From the NCBI GenBank assembly GCA_937966115.1, contig CALCKX010000017.1, forward strand, positions 1 through 40,653: a stretch of 40,653 nucleotides of DNA, read 5' to 3'. Position 1 is the stretch's first letter. Each line of letters begins with the position of its first letter. Of this stretch, positions 17,035 to 26,531 are shown piece after piece. The DNA is from an uncultured Chloracidobacterium sp. (GTDB lineage Bacteria; Acidobacteriota; Blastocatellia; Chloracidobacteriales; Chloracidobacteriaceae). The notes beneath the pieces are model-generated. The model did no database searches. It saw nothing but the letters and a program-made list of their open reading frames with translations, and had not been told where the DNA came from. A program made the translations under genes and the position numbers.

Positions 17035-17970
17035 CTACGCTTCGGCGGGCGGCGCGTCCTCGGGAAGCTCGCCTGGAAACTCGCCGGCGCCCGGGGGATG
17101 ATCCATCGGCAGCGGCTTGCCGTCGCCCAGCGCCCGGATCGCTTCCACCACGCGGGACGCGATGGCGCGATAAAGGTCGTGCCGCTGCCGCTCGTCTTCC
17201 GGGAGCGGGCGGTCGATCAGCTCGCTCAGGTCGAGCGGCTTGCCGATGATGATGCGCACCGTGCGGAAAAAGCTCGGAATGAGCTTGCCGACGCCAAGCA
17301 CTTCGTCGGTGCCAATCAGCCGCACGGGGATGACCGTCGGGCGCGCGTCGTAGATGAGCTTGCCGACGCCGGCGCGCCCGCGCCCGATTTCGCCGGTTCG
17401 CGAGCGCGTGCCCTCCGGAAACACGATGACGATGTTTTGCCGGAGCATTTCCACCCACTGGTCAACTTGCTCCAGGCCGGCGCTGCGCCGGTCAACCGGA
17501 AAGGTGCGCAGGTTCTTGAAAAAGTACTCGCCCAGCATCCGCAGCACGCGATCCTTGAGCCGCCGCGAGGACGGGTCGCCGAAAAAGTTTTTCCGGTCGG
17601 CCAGGTTGATGGGAATGTACTCGGGCCGGAAGAGCATGCGCGGGATGTAAAGCCCGACGCCTAGGGCGAAGTTATCCAGCAGCGACGAATGGTTAGGGCA
17701 ATAGAGCACGTTTTCATGCGAGTCGGGGATGTTTTCCAGTCCCTCGACTTTCATGCGATTGAGCAGGCGGAATAACAGAAAGCTCCCGGCCGTGGCGATG
17801 CCGAGCGCGATCCCTACCCCGGCGCTCGCCTTGAGGAGCGAGGTGTGCTTTTCCGGCGGCTTGACATCCGACTTGGGGGCGGGCGGCGCCGGGCGGTCGC
17901 CGTTGGCGCTGCCGGGCGCCGTCTGGGGCGCAACGCGCATGGGCGAGTCAGGAAGGCGACGATTTGGCAT
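17035..17970 (-). CDS. 1-acyl-sn-glycerol-3-phosphate acyltransferase family (PlsC-like)
   Basis: NHSSLLD (Hx4D), FPEGTRSRTGEI, VIPVRLIGTDEVL. Confidence 0.88.
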   Translation of the reverse strand: MPNRRLPDSPMRVAPQTAPGSANGDRPAPPAPKSDVKPPEKHTSLLKASAGVGIALGIATAGSFLLFRLLNRMKVEGLENIPDSHENVLYCPNHSSLLDNFALGVGLYIPRMLFRPEYIPINLADRKNFFGDPSSRRLKDRVLRMLGEYFFKNLRTFPVDRRSAGLEQVDQWVEMLRQNIVIVFPEGTRSRTGEIGRGRAGVGKLIYDARPTVIPVRLIGTDEVLGVGKLIPSFFRTVRIIIGKPLDLSELIDRPLPEDERQRHDLYRAIASRVVEAIRALGDGKPLPMDHPPGAGEFPGELPEDAPPAEA

Positions 17971-18119
17971 GGCTGCAGAAGTCAGTCAACGTATGAAGGT
18001 AACGCTCCAGAGCGGCGTCAGGAACACTTTACACGCGCCATTCAAGCGGAAACAACCGGATGCGTGCCGCCCGCTTTTCAAGTTCCGAGCTTTTCGCCAA
18101 GATGCGCCCCGCGCATTTC

Positions 18120-18147
18120 TTCGCGCAAGCGTCTTTGCGCAAGCATC
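18120..18147. repeat. 14-bp tandem duplication (ttcgcgcaagcgtc / tttgcgcaagcatc)
   Basis: 12/14 identity, directly upstream of the 2Fe-2S ferredoxin gene. Confidence 0.85.
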
Positions 18148-18174
18148 TTCGACCTAAGCAAAGGAAGTCGCTCG

Positions 18175-18486
18175 ATGAGTGTTTTTGAAAAGCATGCGTT
18201 TGTGTGCGTCTATGGCAAAACTTGTCCGACGCAGGGCAGCGAGGCGGTCTGGCAGGCGCTGCGCGACGAAGTCAAGGCCTGCGGCAGGCTCGATTCGATT
18301 CGCGTGAACAAGTCGGGTTGTTTGGCGCAGTGCGGCAATGGCCCGATGGTTGTCGTTTACCCTGAGCAGGTCTGGTATGGGCGCGTCGCGCCCGAGGACG
18401 CCCCGACTATTGTGAAAGCGCACCTTCTCGGCGAACAGCCGGTCGAGCGTCTCCGCTACGAAAAAGCCAAGCCCGCTGCGTCCTGA
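18175..18486 (+). CDS. (2Fe-2S) thioredoxin-like ferredoxin domain protein
   Basis: FVCVYGKTCPTQGSEAVWQALRDEV...RVNKSGCLAQCGNGPMVVVYPEQVWYGRV; ATG 18175 with upstream AGGAAG; overlaps next CDS by one base (TGATGA). Confidence 0.88.
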   Translation: MSVFEKHAFVCVYGKTCPTQGSEAVWQALRDEVKACGRLDSIRVNKSGCLAQCGNGPMVVVYPEQVWYGRVAPEDAPTIVKAHLLGEQPVERLRYEKAKPAAS

Positions 18487-19511
18487 TGAAAAAAATCCCG
18501 ATGAGGAAAATCGCGGCGGCCGCGCCGACGCGGGTTGATCTGGCGGGCGGCACGCTTGACCTGCCGCCGCTGCATCTGTTTCATCCCGGCGCGGTGACGA
18601 TCAATGTCGCGCTCGATCTGCTGGCGACCTGCGAGGTCGCCGCCCGCGATGACGCGGCCATCGTTCTTGAATCGCGCGACATCGGGCGGCGCGAGGTCTA
18701 TCGGTCGCCTGCCGAGCTGCGGTTCGACACGCCGCTCCAGCTTCTCGCCCGGCTGGTCGCCTTCTTCGCGCCTGGGGGCGGCGTCGAAGTCGTCACCGCC
18801 TGCGCCGCGCCGCAGGGGTCGGGGCTGGGCGGCTCGTCGGCGCTGGTCGTAGCGCTGGCCGGGGCGCTCAATCGGCTCGCCAATGCCGGGCATGCGTCGG
18901 ACCGCTTGCTCGCTTTCGCGCCAGACATCGAGACGCAGGTGATTCGCTCGCCGGCCGGCGTGCAGGACTACTACCCGGCAATGTACGGCGGGATCAATGC
19001 GATTCACCTCGGCATCGGCGGCGCATCCCGCGAAGCGCTGTCCGCTGACTGGCTGCCGACGCTCGACGCCCGCCTGGTCGTGTGCCATACCGGGCAGGCG
19101 CATTTTTCCGGCGCGAACAACTGGGACATCTTCAAGCGCCATATTGACGGCGACGCGGCGACGCAAGCCGCGCTCGCCCGCATTCGAGACCTAGCGCGCG
19201 CGCTGTATGCCGCCATCGGCGCGCGCGACATCGCGGCGGTCGCGGAGTGCCTCGACGAAGAATGGCGCCACCGGCGACAACTGGCGGAAGGCGTCTCCAC
19301 GCCGACCATCGAGCGCCTCCTGGCGACGGCGCGGGAAGCCGGGGCGCTGGCCGGCAAGGTGTGCGGCGCGGGCGGCGGCGGATGCGTGGTCTTTATCGTC
19401 GCCGAGGGACGGCGCGAGGAAGTGCGCGCCGCGCTCGCGGCGGCCGGCGGCGAGCCGCTCGATGCGCGCCTCACCGCGCGCGGCTTGACGCTGACGGAAG
19501 CGACTGACTGA
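18486..19511 (+). CDS. GHMP-family sugar kinase
   Basis: APTRVDLAGGTLDLPP; APQGSGLGGSSALVVALAGAL; C-terminal KVCGAGGGGCVVFIV. Confidence 0.85.
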   Translation: MKKIPMRKIAAAAPTRVDLAGGTLDLPPLHLFHPGAVTINVALDLLATCEVAARDDAAIVLESRDIGRREVYRSPAELRFDTPLQLLARLVAFFAPGGGVEVVTACAAPQGSGLGGSSALVVALAGALNRLANAGHASDRLLAFAPDIETQVIRSPAGVQDYYPAMYGGINAIHLGIGGASREALSADWLPTLDARLVVCHTGQAHFSGANNWDIFKRHIDGDAATQAALARIRDLARALYAAIGARDIAAVAECLDEEWRHRRQLAEGVSTPTIERLLATAREAGALAGKVCGAGGGGCVVFIVAEGRREEVRAALAAAGGEPLDARLTARGLTLTEATD

Positions 19512-20139
19512 GTCGCGCCGTCACGGCTTCCCAGACCAGCGCCTGAAGGGCGTCCGGCGGCTGCGCGGCGTCGAGCTTGTAAATGCGCGCCGGATGCGCC
19601 CGCGCCAGGGCGAGAAACGTCGCCCGGACGCGCTCGTAAAAAGCCGGTCTCTCCATTTCAAAGCGGTCGCCCGCTCGCCCTGGCGCGGCGCGTAGCCGGG
19701 CGCCGGCGGCCGCGACTGGCAAGTCGAGCAGAAAGGTCAAGCCCGGCTCTAGTCCGCCCGTCGCCAGGCGGATGGAGGTTTCAATGAAGTCGGCCGAAAG
19801 CTGGCGCCCGCCGCCCTGGTAAGCGCGGGTCGAGTCGGCGAAGCGGTCGCAAACGACAATGTCGCCGCGCGCGAGCGCCGGGCGAATGACTTCGGCGACG
19901 TGCTGGGCGCGGTCGGCGGCAAAGAGCAGCGTTTCGGCTTCGGGCGTCCGCGGCGCATCCGCGAGCAAGATTTCCCGGAGTTGTCGTCCCAGGGGCGTCC
20001 CGCCCGGCTCGCGGGTCTCGACGACGCAGTGGCCGGCATCCGCCAGCGCTCTCGCTAGCCAAGCGGTCTGAGTCGTTTTTCCGCTGCCGTCAATCCCCTC
20101 GAAGCTAATGAATAAGCTGGTCGAAGCTAGGGGCGTCAT
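19471..20139 (-). CDS. tmk: Thymidylate kinase
   Basis: FISFEGIDGSGKTTQ, ETREPGGTPLG, DRFADSTRAYQGGGR; 3' end overlaps GHMP kinase convergently by about 41 bp. Confidence 0.96.
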   Translation of the reverse strand: MTPLASTSLFISFEGIDGSGKTTQTAWLARALADAGHCVVETREPGGTPLGRQLREILLADAPRTPEAETLLFAADRAQHVAEVIRPALARGDIVVCDRFADSTRAYQGGGRQLSADFIETSIRLATGGLEPGLTFLLDLPVAAAGARLRAAPGRAGDRFEMERPAFYERVRATFLALARAHPARIYKLDAAQPPDALQALVWEAVTARLSQSLPSASSRAR

Positions 20140-20142
20140 GCT

Positions 20143-20475
20143 TTAGGACGCCGCCGCGCCAGCGTCGCCACCGGCTGGCTTGTCATCGGACGGCGCTTCG
20201 GGCGCGTTCCCGGCCGGCGGCGCGGCGGCGCGGCTGTGTCCGCTCCGCAGAGCGGAAATGGTTGAAATGGCGTGCTTGAAAATGAGCTGCTCTTGATTAC
20301 CGGCTTCTAAAATCACGGAATACTTGTCAAATCCGCGGATGCGACCGGTCAGCTTGACGCCGCTGACCAAATAAATTGCCACCGTCGCTCGCTCGCGGCG
20401 CACTTGATTGAGAAAGGTGTCCTGGAGATTTTGTGAAGACGCCCCTGCGGGCGGCGTTGGCAATTTGGCATCCAT
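20143..20475 (-). CDS. hfq: RNA chaperone Hfq
   Basis: [41 protein letters not shown]...[11 protein letters not shown] (Sm1 and Sm2 motifs), Ala/Pro-rich C-terminal tail. Confidence 0.95.
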   Translation of the reverse strand: MDAKLPTPPAGASSQNLQDTFLNQVRRERATVAIYLVSGVKLTGRIRGFDKYSVILEAGNQEQLIFKHAISTISALRSGHSRAAAPPAGNAPEAPSDDKPAGGDAGAAAS

Positions 20476-20701
20476 GGTTTTGTTTCCGGGACTCTTACCA
20501 AGCTACTGCGGCTTGACTTGCGATTCGGTCGAAGTAGAAAAAAATGAAAAGCTGCCGCTCAACCTAGCACTGCTTATCCAAAATTTCCAACCTCGGCGCG
20601 CTTGCGGCTTGACGGCGACGGTCGCCAAGGTCAACGTTTGCTAGCTATTGACGACTCGCTGCGCGCCTGGCGGCCTGGCGCGCAGGGGCAGGAGGGCGCT
20701 C

Positions 20702-21565
20702 ATGGCGCGGATGATCCCGGAAATCGGATCGAAGGAGTCTTTTCAGGCGCTGGTGGAAGTCATGGCGCGGTTGCGCGCGCCGGACGGCTGTCCGTGGGAT
20801 CGGGAGCAAACCCACCAGACGCTCAAGCCCTACCTGCTTGAAGAAGCCTACGAGGTTTTGCACGCCATCGATGAAGGCGATGACGCCGAGCTGTGCAAGG
20901 AGCTGGGCGATGTGCTGCTTCAGGTCGTCTTTCACGCGCAAATCGCGGCTGAAGCGCGCCGGTTCGACATTGACGACGTGGTTGAAGCCCTGCGCGAGAA
21001 GCTCATTCGCCGGCATCCGCACGTGTTTGGCGAGGTCCGCGCGCAGGATGCCCGCGAGGTGACGCGCAACTGGGAAGTCATCAAGGCGCAGGAAAAAGCC
21101 GCGGCCGGCAAGGCGCAGGCGTCGCCTTCGGCGCTCGATGGCGTATCGCCCAAGATGCCGGCGCTGATTGAAGCCAGGCAACTGACCGAGCGGGCGGCCT
21201 ATTATGATTTCGACTGGCCCGATGCGGCCGCCGTCCTTGACAAGCTCGACGAGGAAGCCCGCGAGCTGCGCGCCGCGCTGGGCGCGCCTGCGCCCAGCGC
21301 GCGCGACATCGCCGAGGAAGTCGGCGATCTGTTGTTTGTCGCGGTCAATGTGGCGCGCAAGCTGCGCCTTGACCCGGAAGCGACGCTCAAGGCGGCGAAT
21401 CACAAGTTTCGCCGCCGCTTCGCCGCCGTCGAGGAAGCGCTGGCGGCGCAGGGGAAAACCCTCTCCGGCAGTCGCCCCGAAGAACTCAATGCCATTTGGG
21501 ACGCCGTCAAGCGCGCCGGCGCTCAAAGCCAATCGCCTGCCGATCCCGACGCCCATGCCAGCTAG
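20702..21565 (+). CDS. mazG: Nucleoside triphosphate pyrophosphohydrolase MazG
   Basis: LRAPDGCPWDREQTHQTLKPYLLEEAYEVLHAI...ELGDVLLQVVFHA and C-terminal EEVGDLLFVAVNVARKL repeat. Confidence 0.95.
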   Translation: MARMIPEIGSKESFQALVEVMARLRAPDGCPWDREQTHQTLKPYLLEEAYEVLHAIDEGDDAELCKELGDVLLQVVFHAQIAAEARRFDIDDVVEALREKLIRRHPHVFGEVRAQDAREVTRNWEVIKAQEKAAAGKAQASPSALDGVSPKMPALIEARQLTERAAYYDFDWPDAAAVLDKLDEEARELRAALGAPAPSARDIAEEVGDLLFVAVNVARKLRLDPEATLKAANHKFRRRFAAVEEALAAQGKTLSGSRPEELNAIWDAVKRAGAQSQSPADPDAHAS

Positions 21566-22688
21566 CGCCCGCGCCGACCTCGCGGACTGGCTTCGCCTAT
21601 TGCTGACGCCTGGCGTCGGGCCGGTCACGGGGCGAAAGCTGCTGGAGCGCTTTGAGACGCCGACGGCGGCGCTGGCGGCGACGCCCGCCGAATGGCGCGC
21701 CCTCGGACTGTCGGAGGAAGCGACGACGGCGTTGGCGCAGGGGCGCTCGGCAGGCGAGGCGGCGCGGCAACTGGCGGCATTGGCAAGCGCCGGCGGGCGG
21801 GCAATCACGCTGGCGGACGATGACTACCCAGCCCTGTTGCGGGAGATTCATGGCGCGCCGCTGGCGCTGTTTGTCAAGGGCGATTGGACGGGCGCCCTGG
21901 GGCAGCCCTGCGTCGCCGTGGTTGGGTCGCGCGCTTGCTCGACCTATGGGCGCAACGTCGCCGCCAAGCTGTCCCGCGATCTGGCCGCGGTTGGCGTGAC
22001 GATTGTTTCGGGGTTGGCGCGCGGCATTGACGCCGCCGCGCACGAAGCCGCGCTGGAAGCGCGCGGACGCACCATCGCCGTCCTAGGCACGGGGCTGGAT
22101 GACGTTTACCCAAAGGAAAACGCCAAGCTCGCCGACCGAATTGCCGAAACCGGCGCGCTGGTAACGGAGTTTCCGTTTGAAAAGCCGCCGACGCCTAAAA
22201 ACTTTCCCTATCGCAATCGCGTGATTGCCGGACTCTGCCTGGGCGTGTTGGTCGTCGAGGCGGCGGAGCAGTCCGGCTCGCTCATTACGGCGCGGCTGGC
22301 GCTGGAACAGGGGCGCGAGGTGTTCGCCGTGCCGGGGAACATCACCTCGGGCAAGTCAGCAGGGACAAACCGGCTGATTCAGGATGGCGCGAAGCTCGTC
22401 ATGGATTGGCGGGATGTGGCGGAGGAGTTTTCCTACGAGTTGCGCCGCCGCCTGCGGCAGGGAAGCCTGCCGGAGACGCCAGCGCAGCGCCCGCTGCTCC
22501 CTGAGCCGACGGAAGATGAGCGCGCCTTGCTGGCGCTGGTCGGCTTCGACCAGCCGGCGCATGTGGATGCGCTCATCGCGCAGAGCGGCATCGGGCAGTC
22601 GCGCGTCATGGCGGCGCTGCTCAGCTTGACGCTCAGCGGCGCGCTGCGCGAGTTGCCTGGCAAGCGCTATGCGCGGGCGTTGCGCTGA
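21555..22688 (+). CDS. dprA: DNA-processing protein DprA
   Basis: GVGPVTGRKLLERF HhH; VSGLARGIDAAAHEAAL, TIAVLGTGLDDVYPKEN, FPYRNRVIAGL, VFAVPGNITSGKSAGTNRLIQDGA. Translation likely starts at 21555, overlapping mazG; the supplied ORF extends upstream. Confidence 0.95.
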   Translation: MPASARADLADWLRLLLTPGVGPVTGRKLLERFETPTAALAATPAEWRALGLSEEATTALAQGRSAGEAARQLAALASAGGRAITLADDDYPALLREIHGAPLALFVKGDWTGALGQPCVAVVGSRACSTYGRNVAAKLSRDLAAVGVTIVSGLARGIDAAAHEAALEARGRTIAVLGTGLDDVYPKENAKLADRIAETGALVTEFPFEKPPTPKNFPYRNRVIAGLCLGVLVVEAAEQSGSLITARLALEQGREVFAVPGNITSGKSAGTNRLIQDGAKLVMDWRDVAEEFSYELRRRLRQGSLPETPAQRPLLPEPTEDERALLALVGFDQPAHVDALIAQSGIGQSRVMAALLSLTLSGALRELPGKRYARALR

Positions 22689-22747
22689 GCCGGCGCTGGT
22701 CAGCGGCGGCTTGCGCCGGGCGTTCCGCGTCAGCCTCGCCCGAGCGG

Positions 22748-23227
22748 TCAATTGCGAATGACATGCCGGATTGAGCCGCCTTCCGTGTCAAGCAGCGGCG
22801 ACTGGTAGCGCCGGCGCTGAATGAGGCTCGGACGACCGGCCGCCCGCGGCGACAGGCGGACGGCAAGCTCCGCGGACGGCCAGGAGCGAATGACGACATC
22901 GGTAATTTCCACGGTGATGAAGTCCGGGTGCGCAAAGCGCACCCGATAGACGCCTTCCGGCACGCCGACATGCGCGCCCAAGCCGTGGCGGTCGGTTTCA
23001 AACGTCAGCCCTGGCCCGGGCTGCGCCGGGTAAAGCTCAACCTTGACATTGGCAATCGGGCGCTCGGCTGCCTGCTGAGAGCCAGCGGCGGCCCGCGCGC
23101 TGACCCGCAGCTTGCCGCAGCACTGTCCCTGGCGGGCGCTGGCGGGCGGCGCGCCACCGACGACCAGCCAGAACGCGACCCACGCGGCGAGAAACCGCGT
23201 GCTTCGCGCCGCCCCGTGCAGTAGCAT
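22748..23227 (-). CDS. Small secreted protein with carboxypeptidase-regulatory-like/prealbumin-like fold
   Basis: Signal peptide (MLLHGAARSTRFLAAWVAFWLVVGGAPPASA), KLRVSARA...IANVKVELYPAQPGPGLTFETDRHGLGAHVGVPEGVYRVRFAHPDF. Start at 23227 is a judgement call. Confidence 0.55.
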   Translation of the reverse strand: MLLHGAARSTRFLAAWVAFWLVVGGAPPASARQGQCCGKLRVSARAAAGSQQAAERPIANVKVELYPAQPGPGLTFETDRHGLGAHVGVPEGVYRVRFAHPDFITVEITDVVIRSWPSAELAVRLSPRAAGRPSLIQRRRYQSPLLDTEGGSIRHVIRN

Positions 23228-23282
23228 CGCGGCCCCGGCGCGCCCCGCCGGACACTCCGCCTTGACGTTTCTGACGCTTTCA

Positions 23283-24134
23283 ATGTCCATTTTGCAAGCC
23301 ATCCTCCTCGGCATCGTTCAGGGGCTGACCGAGTTTTTGCCCATCAGCAGCACCGCCCACCTGATTCTGGTCAGCAAGCTGCTCCAGCTTGATCAAAAGC
23401 TGACGCCCGAGCAACTGACCGGCTTTGTCGCCGTCATTCAGCTCGGCACCGTCGTGGCGCTGATCATTTACTTTTTTCCCGATCTGTGGAACATCGGGCG
23501 CGGCTTTCTCGTCGACAACCTCGCCTGGATGCAGGGCGCCGGCCGCCTTGGCGACCCGGCCCGCATGGGCTGGCTGATTGTCATTGGCTCGCTGCCAGTC
23601 GTGATCTTCGGCTTTGGCTTCAAGAAAGTCATCGAGGGCGCGCTGACGAAAAATCTTTATGTCATCGCCAGCGCGCTGGTTGGCTTGGCGCTGGTCTTGA
23701 TCGTGGCGGAGCGCTTTGGCTCGCGACGTCTCAAGCTCGAGGATCTCACGTGGGTTCATGCGCTCGTCATCGGCTTTGGACAGGCGCTGGCGCTCATTCC
23801 CGGCGCGTCCCGTTCCGGGACGACCATCACGGCCGGCCTGCTGCTGGGGCTTGACCGGGCGACGGCGGCGCGGTTTTCGTTCCTGTTGTGCGTGCCGGCG
23901 CTGGCCGGGGCCGGGCTGCTCCAGTTTGTCCGGGAAGTCAAGGACTTCGACGCCTCGCTGCTCGCGACGACGGCGATTGCCACCGTCGTATCGGGGCTGA
24001 CCGGCTACGCCGCCATCGCCTTCCTGCTCTACTTTCTCAAGACGCACAGCATGTTCGCGTTTGTGGCCTATCGGCTCCTCCTCGGCGGGCTGATTTTCGC
24101 GCTCTTAGCGACCAATCGCCTATCGCCGGCTTGA
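23283..24134 (+). CDS. uppP: Undecaprenyl-diphosphatase (BacA family)
   Basis: AILLGIVQGLTEFLPISSTAHLIL; IPGASRSGTTITAGLLLGLDR; multiple TMs; ATG 23283. Confidence 0.95.
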   Translation: MSILQAILLGIVQGLTEFLPISSTAHLILVSKLLQLDQKLTPEQLTGFVAVIQLGTVVALIIYFFPDLWNIGRGFLVDNLAWMQGAGRLGDPARMGWLIVIGSLPVVIFGFGFKKVIEGALTKNLYVIASALVGLALVLIVAERFGSRRLKLEDLTWVHALVIGFGQALALIPGASRSGTTITAGLLLGLDRATAARFSFLLCVPALAGAGLLQFVREVKDFDASLLATTAIATVVSGLTGYAAIAFLLYFLKTHSMFAFVAYRLLLGGLIFALLATNRLSPA

Positions 24135-24175
24135 CGGCCGCCGGCGTGACAGCGATCGCGAGTCGCTCGTCGCAG

Positions 24176-24199
24176 CTTCAATCCTGTACTTCAATCCTG
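24176..24199. repeat. 13-bp-period tandem duplication (cttcaatcctgta / cttcaatcctg)
   Basis: Spans the stop codon of the minus-strand lytic transglycosylase. Confidence 0.85.
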
Positions 24200-26449
24200 G
24201 CGGTCGCCGCCGTACAGTCGGCGGTAGTGCGCCGCATTGCGCGTGACGCCCAGCACATAGAGCCGGGTTTCCGTAATCGGGATGGCGTCAACCCACGTCG
24301 CCAAGTCATCGGTCGGGAGCGTTTTGAGCCAAGCGGCGACGCGTCCGGGACCAGCGTTGTAGGCCGCGAAGGCGTATTCATCGCGTCCAAACTGCCGGCG
24401 CATGTCGGCAAGGTAAGTTGTCCCCAGCCTGATGTTGAGCTGCGGGTCGTAGAGCTGCTCGGCCGTGATCAGCCCGTCCCCTTTCTTGTTAGCGACCAGC
24501 CGCCCGGTGGAAGGCAGAAGCTGCATTAGCCCGATGGCGTTGGCGCGCGAGCGAGCGCTGGCGTCGAAGATGGATTCCTGGCGAATGAGGCCGGCGACAA
24601 TGAATGGATCCAAGCCATTGGCTTTGGCTTCCCGCTGAATCGTCTCCCATTCGCGCAGCGGAAAGAAGATTTCCCATTCCTCGCGGCTGATTTCGTCGCC
24701 TTGGTAAACTGAATAGTCCGGGTGCGCTCGCTGGAGCGCCTGCGCGGCTTGGCGCGGCTGTCCGAGATCGCGGTACACGCGCGCGATCTCCAGCGCCACT
24801 TTGGGCGAAGCGGGGGCTGTTTGGCGGGCCGCTTCCAATTCGGCGAGCGACATCTCCATGAGGCCGATGATGCGCAGTTGCGACGCTCGCTCCAGCCAGG
24901 CGTCGCCTTCCGGGCCAATGGTTTCGGACAGGGGGCTGCCCAACGGCAGGCCCGCCACGGCACGCATGACCGGGTGCGCCGCCGGAAGCTGCGCCGCCGG
25001 CGTCGAGCGCAGGGCGCGCAGCCGGTCCGCCGCCTGTTGTCCGTAGTAGGCATAGCGATACCGACGAACAATCGCTTCATAGAGCGGCTTGGCTTCGGCG
25101 GCGCGTCCGGCGCGCTCCAGGTTGCGCCCCGCCCAGTAGGCAGCCCGGCCCTTGTTGTCTGAAAAGGGGAAAATGGCGACGTGTTCGAGCAGGAGCGGAA
25201 TGGCCGCCGCCGGCGGCCCCTGTTGATGAGCCGTCCAAGCCCGCTTGAAGTGCCATTGCTGACCGGCCTTGCGCTCAGGATACTTCCGAATGAGCTGGTC
25301 GTAATAGCCGCCGCCATAGCCGCCGCGCTTTTCAGCCCATTGGGCGAGGCTTTCAAGGGCTTCGCCCGCCCGGGGCGAGGTTGGGTAAAGCGCGATCAGC
25401 CGCTCCGCAGTCGCCGGGTAGCCGGCCGCGCCGGCGCGCCGCTGGGCTTCGGAAAGGTAAAACAAGGCCTCGGCGTGCAGGGCTTTGTCCCGGCTGCCAA
25501 CGGCGGCGAGCTGGGTTGCCGCCAGCGCCGGCTTCTGCGCAAAGAAAAGGCTCGCGCCGTAGCGGAAGCGGGCGACGTCGCTTTGCAGGGCGGCGGGGTC
25601 CAGGGCCGCCAGTTGCGCGAAGTCTTCCGCGGCCGCGGCATATTGTTTCGCCTCGTAGAGCCGATTGACCCGCAGGCGCAGTCCGGGGGCGTCGGTCACG
25701 CGGACGGAAGCCGCCGCCGCAGCCGGATCGGGAAAAAGCGCCTGCTGAGCGTTTTTGACTTCATCGCGGGAAAGGCTATCCGGCGCTTCCGTGACGATGC
25801 GCCGCCAGGCTCGGCGGGCGTCGTCCGAGCGACCGGCCTCGTGGCAGGCGAGCGCCAGAATCGCAAGGGCGTTGCCGTCGCCCGCTTCGAGCAATGGCTT
25901 TAGCGCCCGCTCGACAGCGGCGACATCGCGTCGAACGGCCGCGGCCCGACCGGCTTGGAGCGTCGCGTCGCGGGCGAAGCGCGATTGCGGATACCGCGCG
26001 GCCACCTGGGCCAGCGTCGCTTGGGCGGCCTCGAGCTTGCCGCTGTCAAACTGAGCTTTGCCAAGGTAATACAGCCCATAGTCGCCCAGCTGGCTGAACT
26101 CGCCGATGAGCGGGGTGTCGAGCAGGCTCGCCGCCGTCGCGTAGTTGCGTCCCTGGTAGCTGTCATAGCCGCGCCGAAACCGCGCCAGCGCCGCCGCTTC
26201 CGAGTTCGGATAGCGCCGCTCGAAGCTAGCGAGCGCGCCTTCCGACGGCTGGTTGCCGGCGCGAGCGACGCTTTGCCGGAGTTCCGTCAGGGCGGCGGTT
26301 TTCTCCCGCGGCGTCGCGGCATGCAGACAGTGCCGCGTGGCGCAGAAGCCGCCCGCCATCGAGCCGATGACGAGCAGCGGCAGGCCAAAGCCGACGACAA
26401 GCCGCATGTGGCGCGAAGGCGTCCAGTGAAGCGAGAGCGGTAGTTTCAT
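24191..26449 (-). CDS. Soluble lytic murein transglycosylase-like protein (superhelical repeats + SLT domain)
   Basis: PFIVAGLIRQESIFDASARSRANAIGLMQLLPSTGR ... AFAAYNAGPGRVAAWL; long N-terminal TPR-like region. Confidence 0.93.
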   Translation of the reverse strand: MKLPLSLHWTPSRHMRLVVGFGLPLLVIGSMAGGFCATRHCLHAATPREKTAALTELRQSVARAGNQPSEGALASFERRYPNSEAAALARFRRGYDSYQGRNYATAASLLDTPLIGEFSQLGDYGLYYLGKAQFDSGKLEAAQATLAQVAARYPQSRFARDATLQAGRAAAVRRDVAAVERALKPLLEAGDGNALAILALACHEAGRSDDARRAWRRIVTEAPDSLSRDEVKNAQQALFPDPAAAAASVRVTDAPGLRLRVNRLYEAKQYAAAAEDFAQLAALDPAALQSDVARFRYGASLFFAQKPALAATQLAAVGSRDKALHAEALFYLSEAQRRAGAAGYPATAERLIALYPTSPRAGEALESLAQWAEKRGGYGGGYYDQLIRKYPERKAGQQWHFKRAWTAHQQGPPAAAIPLLLEHVAIFPFSDNKGRAAYWAGRNLERAGRAAEAKPLYEAIVRRYRYAYYGQQAADRLRALRSTPAAQLPAAHPVMRAVAGLPLGSPLSETIGPEGDAWLERASQLRIIGLMEMSLAELEAARQTAPASPKVALEIARVYRDLGQPRQAAQALQRAHPDYSVYQGDEISREEWEIFFPLREWETIQREAKANGLDPFIVAGLIRQESIFDASARSRANAIGLMQLLPSTGRLVANKKGDGLITAEQLYDPQLNIRLGTTYLADMRRQFGRDEYAFAAYNAGPGRVAAWLKTLPTDDLATWVDAIPITETRLYVLGVTRNAAHYRRLYGGDRQD

Positions 26450-26531
26450 GACAGCGATGCCAGGTCAGAAAAGTGGACGAGCGCGAGCTCTCCGCCCGTC
26501 CGCTCGATGCGCGCGAACGCTCTGACGTGGC

